Shown here piece after piece: positions 58,768 to 64,000 of a stretch of 64,000 nt of DNA (its first letter is position 1; every line of letters begins with the position of its first letter). The notes under the pieces were generated by a model, which worked only from the letters and a program-made list of their open reading frames with translations, was not told the origin of the DNA and made no database searches. A program made the translations under genes and the position numbers. Origin of the DNA: VGBK01 sp043810615 (GTDB lineage: Bacteria; Actinomycetota; Acidimicrobiia; Spongiisociales; UBA11373); assembly GCA_043810615.1 (NCBI GenBank), contig JBDROA010000092.1:1-64000 (forward strand), read 5' to 3'.

Positions 58768-60253
58768 GCCGGGCGGGCGAGCCGCCTCTTCCCCTCTGGT
58801 CGGCGGAGCCGCCGAGCCCACCCTGGCGGCGTTGTCGGCGTCGGGCCGGAAGGCCTGGTCGTTCCCCGCCCTCGACGTGCCCGAAGCCGGATTCGACCTG
58901 CCGGAGAGCGCCCCGACGCCCCCGCCGCTGCCGGAGGTGAGCGAACGCGACCTGGTGGCTCACTTCACGCGCCTGGCCCACCGCAGCTTCGCCGTAGACC
59001 TCGGGGCCTACCCCCTCGGCTCGTGCACCATGAAGTACAACCCCAAGGTCTGCGACTGGGTGGCCGAGCTGCCCGGGTTCCGCGACCTGCATCCCGCCAC
59101 CCCGCTGGCCCTGACCCAGGGCGCCCTGGCGGTGCTGGTAGAGGCTGAGCGGGTGCTCTGCGAGCTCACCGGCATGGCCCGGGCCACTTTCCAGCCCCCG
59201 GCGGGGGCGGCCGGCGAGCTCACCGGGTTGCTCATCGCGCGGGCCTACCACGCCGCCCGCGGCAACCCGCGTTCCCGGATCATCATCCCCGACTCGGCCC
59301 ACGGCACCAACCCGGCCTCGGTCAGCCTGGCCGGGTACCAGGCCGTCCCCGTGCCCAGCAACACGCGCGGTATGGTGGACCTCGAGGCCCTCCGCCGCCT
59401 GGTAGACGGTGAAGTCGCCGGCCTCATGCTGACCAACCCGAACACCCTGGGTCTGTTCGAGGAGGAGATCGTCGAGCTCGCCGCGGTGATCCACGCCGCC
59501 GGCGGCCTCGTCTACTACGACGGCGCGAACCTCAATGCCATCCTGGGCATCGCCCGCCCCGGCGACATGGGGTTCGACATCGTCCACTCCAACCTCCACA
59601 AGACCTTCGCCACGCCGCACGGGGGAGGCGGTCCCGGGGCGGGCCCGGTGGCGGTGGTGGAGCCCCTGGTGCCCTACCTCCCCGGCCCCGTCCCCCAAGC
59701 CCAGGCCGACGGCACCCTGGGCTGGGGGATGCCGGCGGCTTCCATCGGCCGGGTGCACGGCGGCTACGGCAACTTCCTCGTCGTGGTGCGGGCCCTGGCC
59801 TACATGCGAGCCCTGGGCGGGCCGGGCTTGCGGCGGGTGGCGGAGCGCTCGGTCCTCAACGCCCGCTACCTCGAGTCGCTGATCGCCGCCGAGTACGACA
59901 TTCCCTACCGCGAGCCGTGCATGCACGAGTTCGTCGCCTCGGCTGCTCGCCTGAAGCGGGAGACGGGGGTCCGGGCGGCGGATGTCGCCAAGGCCCTGCT
60001 GGACCTCGGCTTTCACGCTCCCACCATGTACTTCCCGCTCATTGTCGAAGAAGCGCTCATGATCGAGCCGACCGAGACCGAGTCGCCCGAGACCGTCGAG
60101 GCCCTCGCCGCCGCGCTCCTCGCCATCGCCCGAAGGGCCCGGGAGGACCCCACCGGCGTCCACCAGCACCCGCGGACTACCCCAGTGCGGCGGCCCGACG
60201 ACGCCCGGGCGGCCCGCCATCCGGTGCTGACCTGGTTCATGGAAGCACCGTGA
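58760..60253 (+). CDS. gcvPB: Glycine dehydrogenase (decarboxylating) subunit 2
   Basis: 497 residues holding the PLP half: SCTMKYNPKVCDWVA, PDSAHGTNPAS, and the PLP-lysine motif DIVHSNLHKTFATPHGGGGPGAG (about 285). TTG start at 58760 inside the end of gcvPA (8-base overlap) with GAGGAGG 9 bases upstream. It pairs with gcvPA. Confidence 0.93.
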   Translation: MPEPGGRAASSPLVGGAAEPTLAALSASGRKAWSFPALDVPEAGFDLPESAPTPPPLPEVSERDLVAHFTRLAHRSFAVDLGAYPLGSCTMKYNPKVCDWVAELPGFRDLHPATPLALTQGALAVLVEAERVLCELTGMARATFQPPAGAAGELTGLLIARAYHAARGNPRSRIIIPDSAHGTNPASVSLAGYQAVPVPSNTRGMVDLEALRRLVDGEVAGLMLTNPNTLGLFEEEIVELAAVIHAAGGLVYYDGANLNAILGIARPGDMGFDIVHSNLHKTFATPHGGGGPGAGPVAVVEPLVPYLPGPVPQAQADGTLGWGMPAASIGRVHGGYGNFLVVVRALAYMRALGGPGLRRVAERSVLNARYLESLIAAEYDIPYREPCMHEFVASAARLKRETGVRAADVAKALLDLGFHAPTMYFPLIVEEALMIEPTETESPETVEALAAALLAIARRAREDPTGVHQHPRTTPVRRPDDARAARHPVLTWFMEAP

Positions 60254-60996
60254 AGCCGGCCATGGGGATCGACGTCGGGGGCTCGGGCATCAAGGGTGCC
60301 GTGGTCGACCCGGCCACCGGGGAACTGCTCACCACACGCTTGCGGATGGCGACCCCACGGCCGGCGACGCCCAAGGCCGTGGCCCGAGCGGCAGCCCGCC
60401 TGGTCGCCCGCGCCGGGTGGACGGGGCCCCTCGGCTGCACCGTCCCCGGGGTGGTGCGGAACGGCGTGGTCCACACCGCCGCCAACATCGCCCAGGCCTG
60501 GGTGGGCACCGACGCTGCCGGCCTCATCGCCGGGGCCACGGGCCTGCCCACCATCGTGGTCAACGACGCCGACGGCGCCGGCGTTGCCGAGATGCGGGTC
60601 GGGGCGGGCCGGAAGCGTCAGGGCGTGGTGCTGCTCCTCACGTTCGGCACGGGCATCGGCAGCGCGCTGTTCGTGGACGGCCGCCTCGTCCCCAACACCG
60701 AACTGGGGCACCTCGTCATGTGGGGAACGAGCGCTGAGGCGAAAGCTGCCGCTCAGGCCAAGACCCGGGAGGACCTGACCTGGGCGAAGTGGGCCCGTCG
60801 GGTGGACAAGTACTTCGCCTATGTCGAGAGCCTCTTCTGGCCGGACCTGCTGATCGTGGGCGGGGGGGTGAGCCGGGACCACCACAAGTGGGTCCCGCTG
60901 CTGCACACCCGCGCCGAGATCGTGCCCGCCCGCTTCCGCAATAGCGCCGGCATCGTGGGAGCCGCGCTGCTGGCGGCGGGGGACCAAGCGGCCTGA
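60250..60996 (+). CDS. ppgK: Polyphosphate glucokinase
   Basis: 248 residues of the ROK fold. MGIDVGGSGIKGAVVDPATG at the start is the phosphate motif; NDADGAGVAEM, LTFGTGIGSALF, NTELGHL are characteristic of actinobacterial PPGK, which uses polyphosphate (and ATP) to phosphorylate glucose. GTG overlaps the gcvPB stop, so it is co-transcribed with the glycine genes. Confidence 0.92.
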   Translation: MKPAMGIDVGGSGIKGAVVDPATGELLTTRLRMATPRPATPKAVARAAARLVARAGWTGPLGCTVPGVVRNGVVHTAANIAQAWVGTDAAGLIAGATGLPTIVVNDADGAGVAEMRVGAGRKRQGVVLLLTFGTGIGSALFVDGRLVPNTELGHLVMWGTSAEAKAAAQAKTREDLTWAKWARRVDKYFAYVESLFWPDLLIVGGGVSRDHHKWVPLLHTRAEIVPARFRNSAGIVGAALLAAGDQAA

Positions 60997-61006
60997 GCCC
61001 CCGCGA

Positions 61007-61021
61007 CGAGCCTTGGGCTCG
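61007..61021. terminator. Short hairpin between convergent ppgK and add
   Basis: CGAGCC-TTG-GGCTCG, 6-bp stem, in the 85-base gap. Confidence 0.4.
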
Positions 61022-61081
61022 GTCGGGCTGGCAGGACGCTGCCGCCACACCAGGAGGGAAGAGGCGGAAGGGGCCGAGCGA

Positions 61082-62128
61082 TCAGGCCGCCGGGTAGCCG
61101 GCCAGCACTCGCTCGCGCACCTCACCGCGGGTGGCGGGGTCGCAGAAGGCACCCTCGACAGCCCGCAGGGTCACCGTCCGCAGGTCGTCGATGGAGAAGC
61201 CGTGGTGCTCCACCGCCAGGGCGAACTCGGCCGTCATCGAGGTTCGGCTCATGAGCCGGTTGTCGGGGTTGAGGGTGACGGCGAAGCCGGCGCGCTGCAG
61301 CACGCCCACCGGATGCTGCCCCACACTGGGGAAGGCGCCGGTGTGCACGTTCGATGAGGGGCAGACCTCGAGAGGGGTCCCGCGGGCATGCACCTGGCCG
61401 GCCACCGCCCCCATGCCCACTACCCGGCCGTCGCGCACGGTCAGGTCTTCCACCAGCCGCACCCCATGGCCGAGGCGCTCTGCCCCACAGCCCAGGGCTT
61501 CGGCGATGCTATCCACCCCGGCCCCTTCTCCGGCGTGCAGGGTGAGGCGTAGTCCGCTCGCCGCCGCCTCCCGGCAGGCGGCGCGATGGCGCGAGGCGGG
61601 GAAGCCGGCCTCCGGCCCTGCCAGGTCGAACCCCACGACCCCGCTCCCGGCGAAACCTGCAGCGACCGCGGCCACCCGGGCCGCGTCGTCGTCCTGGCGC
61701 ATGGCGCACACGATCACGAAGGCGGGGATGCCGGTCAGCCGCCCTCCGGCGGTGCATCCGGCGAGCACGGCGTCGATCACCTGCTCGGGGGTAAGACCCA
61801 TGCGCAGGTGGAGCATGGGAGCGAAGCGCAGTTCGGCGTACACCGCCCCGTCGGCGGCCAGGTCCACGACGGCCTCCCGGGCCACCCGCGCCAGCGCCTC
61901 GGCCGTCTGCATCACGGCGAGGGTCTGGCCGAACGCCTCCAGGTAGCGCTCCAGGGTGGCCGACTCTCCCTGAAAGAACCATCGGCTCAGAGCCGCGGGA
62001 TCGGTCTCGGGCAGCCCCGCATAGCCCTGTTCCCGGGCCAATTCCAGGATGGTCACGGGGCGGAGCCCGCCGTCGAGGTGGTCGTGGAGCACCACCTTGG
62101 GAAGCCGCTCCAGCATCGCCCGGTCCAT
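61082..62128 (-). CDS. add: Adenosine deaminase
   Basis: 348 residues. Zinc motif HDHLDGG (about 15-21), LHAGEG, SNVHTG and the catalytic LNPDNRLMS region near the C-terminus. It deaminates adenosine to inosine. The ATG at 62128 follows TACTCT by 7 bases; a longer open frame upstream is not supported. Confidence 0.93.
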   Translation of the reverse strand: MDRAMLERLPKVVLHDHLDGGLRPVTILELAREQGYAGLPETDPAALSRWFFQGESATLERYLEAFGQTLAVMQTAEALARVAREAVVDLAADGAVYAELRFAPMLHLRMGLTPEQVIDAVLAGCTAGGRLTGIPAFVIVCAMRQDDDAARVAAVAAGFAGSGVVGFDLAGPEAGFPASRHRAACREAAASGLRLTLHAGEGAGVDSIAEALGCGAERLGHGVRLVEDLTVRDGRVVGMGAVAGQVHARGTPLEVCPSSNVHTGAFPSVGQHPVGVLQRAGFAVTLNPDNRLMSRTSMTAEFALAVEHHGFSIDDLRTVTLRAVEGAFCDPATRGEVRERVLAGYPAA

Positions 62129-62135
62129 GCTGGGC

Positions 62136-62141
62136 AGAGTA
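62136..62141 (-). promoter_or_regulatory. -10 box of leaderless add
   Basis: TACTCT, 7 bases, ATG at 62128. Confidence 0.5.
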
Positions 62142-62151
62142 GCGGCCGGCC

Positions 62152-62625
62152 TCACTCCGGAGCCAGCCACCACCGCCGCTCCACCCCCACCTCCCCGAAG
62201 AGGTCCGCCTCGATGACCTCCCCCGGGACGAAACCCTGAGCCTCCAGATACCCCTCGACCGGGCAACATCCGAGCAGGACGTCGGCGCTCACCGGGAGTC
62301 CGGGGGAGAGGCGGCGCACCTCCTCCAGGAGGTGGGCCGCGACCCGGGCCTGACGCCAATCGGGGTCGGTCCCCAAGGCTTTGAGGCGCACCTGGTCGGT
62401 CTCGATCGCGGCGTCGGCGAACCCCACCACTCGTCCCTGCTCCACCGCCACCAGTACCCCGCCCGAGAGCAGCCGGCGGCGAACGGCACCGGGGGAGAAG
62501 TCGCGGCGCAGGAGCGACGAGATGGTACCGGGGTCGAGGAGGCCCGAGTAGGCGTCCCAATGCGCCGCGTCCGCCACCCTCCCGATGCCGACGAGGTCGT
62601 CCCTGGCCGCCTTGCGCACCTCCAC
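62152..62625 (-). CDS. GNAT-family N-acetyltransferase
   Basis: 157 residues. VEVRKAARDDLVGIGRVADAAHWDAYSG begins the fold and ALGTDPDWRQARVAAHLLEEV (about 87-105) holds the acetyl-CoA loop, with the usual Q/RxxGxG replaced by RQARVA, a weak match. The GTG at 62625 is chosen since TAGGTT lies 7 bases upstream. Substrate unknown. Confidence 0.75.
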   Translation of the reverse strand: MEVRKAARDDLVGIGRVADAAHWDAYSGLLDPGTISSLLRRDFSPGAVRRRLLSGGVLVAVEQGRVVGFADAAIETDQVRLKALGTDPDWRQARVAAHLLEEVRRLSPGLPVSADVLLGCCPVEGYLEAQGFVPGEVIEADLFGEVGVERRWWLAPE

Positions 62626-62632
62626 TCTCCCC

Positions 62633-62638
62633 AACCTA
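62633..62638 (-). promoter_or_regulatory. -10 box of leaderless GNAT gene
   Basis: TAGGTT, 7 bases, GTG at 62625. Confidence 0.45.
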
Positions 62639-62719
62639 CACCCCGGTGAGCCTGGTGGGGCCTGCGCGCTGCGGGTGGCCGTCCCCTACACTGTGAGGAG
62701 CAGGTCGAGGGGAGGGGTG

Positions 62720-63688
62720 GTGCAGTACCGGGAGGACGCCGGCGGTCCTGCTACTGATTGCGTCGCGACCCGGCCCGATGCCGAACGCCTGCAGGCTGCT
62801 CTGGAAGCCCTGGCCGCCCGCGATCAGGTGCTCGCCGATCGCACCCGCCGCCTGGCCGCCCTCGAAGACGTCTCATCCCGGCTCGCCGTGGTCGCCGCCC
62901 AACTGCAAACCGCCCAAGAGGAACTGGCCGCTCTGCACCGGGCCCGTGCCGCCGAAACGGCCGAGAGACAGGGACGGTTGACCGAACTGGAGCACCGCCT
63001 CGCGAGGCTTCCACCTCAGCCGGCGGCCGACCCGGCCGAAGCGGGGAGCGAAACGCGGGGAGAAACCGCGCCCTCGGCCGATCTGGAATCGCTCGTAGCC
63101 GGCCTCCGGCACGACCTGGGCATCGAGCGCCTGCGGAACTCCCGCCTGGCGGCGCGAGGCGGTGGCCCGGACGCGGCCGGAGTCCGCCGGCTCCAGGCGG
63201 CTCTCGACGAGGCGCGCCGGCAGGCCGCCACCCTGGAAGGCCAACTGGCCGAGGCCCGCGGCGGGCCCGGCCCGGCCGGGGCCTACGCGCACTGGGAGGA
63301 CTGGTTCCGGCGGCGGCTGGCCGAACGCGGCCAAGCCGGCCTGGCTCGCGCTGCGGAGACCCTTCGCCACCAGCATGCCGTGCTCGAGGAGAAGGAGCGG
63401 CTGATCACCGTGCTCCTCCAGCGGCTGCAGGAGGCCGGGGAGGTGCAGGAAGGTCCCGATGACCTCAAGGAGATCATCGGGATCGGCCCGGTCATCGAGG
63501 GGCTGCTGCACGGCCTCGGGATCACCACTTTCGAGGAACTGGCCGCTCTGTCCGACGACGAGGTGGGCCGTATCGGCAACCTCCTCGGCGCCTTCCGCGA
63601 GCGGATTCGGCGGGATCGCTGGGTCGAGCAGGCGGCTGATTTGGCCCGCCGCCGGGTGAGGCTCGGGCCCGGCCTCTCCCTGGGCTGA
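62720..63688 (+). CDS. Coiled-coil protein with C-terminal helix-hairpin-helix domain
   Basis: 322 residues. Long coiled coils (about 15-105 and 155-240) rich in Ala, Arg, Glu and Leu, with a linker, then DDLKEIIGIGPVIEGLLHGLGITTFEELAALSDDEV (about 250-290), the helix-hairpin-helix-like module often found at the C-terminus of such actinobacterial proteins and in some ribosomal and NADH-dehydrogenase-linked proteins. GTG start with GGGGAGGGG; the GTG three bases earlier is an alternative. It may bind DNA or RNA; no function is known. Confidence 0.7.
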   Translation: MQYREDAGGPATDCVATRPDAERLQAALEALAARDQVLADRTRRLAALEDVSSRLAVVAAQLQTAQEELAALHRARAAETAERQGRLTELEHRLARLPPQPAADPAEAGSETRGETAPSADLESLVAGLRHDLGIERLRNSRLAARGGGPDAAGVRRLQAALDEARRQAATLEGQLAEARGGPGPAGAYAHWEDWFRRRLAERGQAGLARAAETLRHQHAVLEEKERLITVLLQRLQEAGEVQEGPDDLKEIIGIGPVIEGLLHGLGITTFEELAALSDDEVGRIGNLLGAFRERIRRDRWVEQAADLARRRVRLGPGLSLG

Positions 63689-63765
63689 TCCCGGGTTCCC
63701 CTCCTGATGGCTTCGCCCGCACGACCACCATCAATCGACGACCCGCGCCTCCAAAACGAGCGCGC

Positions 63766-63771
63766 TAAGCT
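63766..63771 (+). promoter_or_regulatory. -10 box of the HTH gene
   Basis: TAAGCT, 8 bases before the ATG at 63780 (5 before the in-frame GTG at 63777). Confidence 0.4.
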
Positions 63772-63779
63772 GCACGGTG

Positions 63780-64000
63780 ATGCAGGAGATGCATGAAGCG
63801 GCAGGAAAGGCACCCCCTCGACCCGCCCTGCTGACCACCCGGGACGTGCAGCAGATCATCAGGGTGGACAAGTCCACCATCTACCGCATGGCCGAGACCG
63901 GCCGCATCCCCGCCGTCAAGGTGGGCCGCCAGTGGCGCTTCCCCGCGGATCGCCTGCAGGAGTGGCTGCAGAGCGGTCCGGCAGCGGTGGGCTCGCCGGG
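63780..64000 (+). CDS. Excisionase-like helix-turn-helix protein (3' end beyond window)
   Basis: 73 residues are visible and the frame is open at the edge. The sequence TTRDVQQIIRVDKSTIYRMAETGRIPAVKVGRQWRFPADRLQEWLQ is the MerR/excisionase-type winged helix (HTH_17). Chromosomal homologues are often regulators with a C-terminal sensor domain, so the rest of the gene decides its role. Preceding 90 bases hold only the -10 box. Confidence 0.75.
   Translation, partial: MQEMHEAAGKAPPRPALLTTRDVQQIIRVDKSTIYRMAETGRIPAVKVGRQWRFPADRLQEWLQSGPAAVGSP

Noticed and set aside
1..64000. CRISPR arrays, insertion sequences, long direct repeats
   Set aside because: None was seen on reading the window; short GC-rich repeats reflect base composition.

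Overview
This window is high-GC DNA densely packed with genes on both strands, with no mobile element, CRISPR array or prophage. A complete Pup-proteasome locus (arc, dop, pup, prcB, prcA, pafA, pafB, pafC), mycobacterial-type gene neighbourhoods, GTG/TTG starts and many leaderless-type promoters point to an actinobacterium. The sequence is not a close match to Mycobacterium or Streptomyces; a deep lineage such as Acidimicrobiia is my inference from gene content, not something the sequence proves.

Layout. 1-13.8 kb: envelope and metabolism. It starts with an MFS exporter (cut by the window edge) behind an LprG-like lipoprotein, then a heterodimeric ABC exporter, a 2-oxoacid:ferredoxin oxidoreductase (korA-korB), a GbsR/MarR-type regulator heading a MacB-like ABC efflux pair, and a threonine-degradation operon (tdh-kbl). 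13.9-18.5 kb: a GDSL/SGNH esterase gene broken by one in-frame TAG, an anchored surface protein, an MFS exporter and several small membrane proteins. 18.6-31.5 kb: trmI, a ferredoxin, the Pup-proteasome block, the pafBC regulators and helY.

31.5-49.2 kb: a lipid-kinase-like gene, a DUF4193-type protein, then a block that closely follows the Mycobacterium order Rv1692-Rv1713: HAD phosphatase, a small ORF, tlyA, nadK, recN, pyrG, nudix, xerD, (dksA, M50 protease, HD), scpA, scpB, rluB, (aroA), cmk, (ispH), der. A tRNA-Pro(GGG) follows. 50-61 kb: a block resembling Rv1822-Rv1832: CDP-alcohol phosphatidyltransferase, gcvH, garA, merR, (dacA, hpt), bifunctional nuclease, merR, gcvPA/gcvPB. 60.2-64 kb: polyphosphate glucokinase, adenosine deaminase, a GNAT acetyltransferase, a coiled-coil/HhH protein and an excisionase-like HTH gene cut by the window end.

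How the genes work together. Most genes lie in tight operons joined by 4-base ATGA or GTGA overlaps. Operon heads very often show a TANNNT -10 element 6-9 bases before the start codon, the signature of leaderless mRNA. The same layout also precedes several tiny ORFs (13-46 codons) whose stop codon overlaps or abuts the start of the next gene (zinc-ribbon gene, helY, tlyA, der, the DUF6941-like gene, gcvPA, and trmI with a 33-residue membrane peptide). This repeated pattern of leaderless mini-ORFs coupled to housekeeping genes is the most interesting unexplained structure here.
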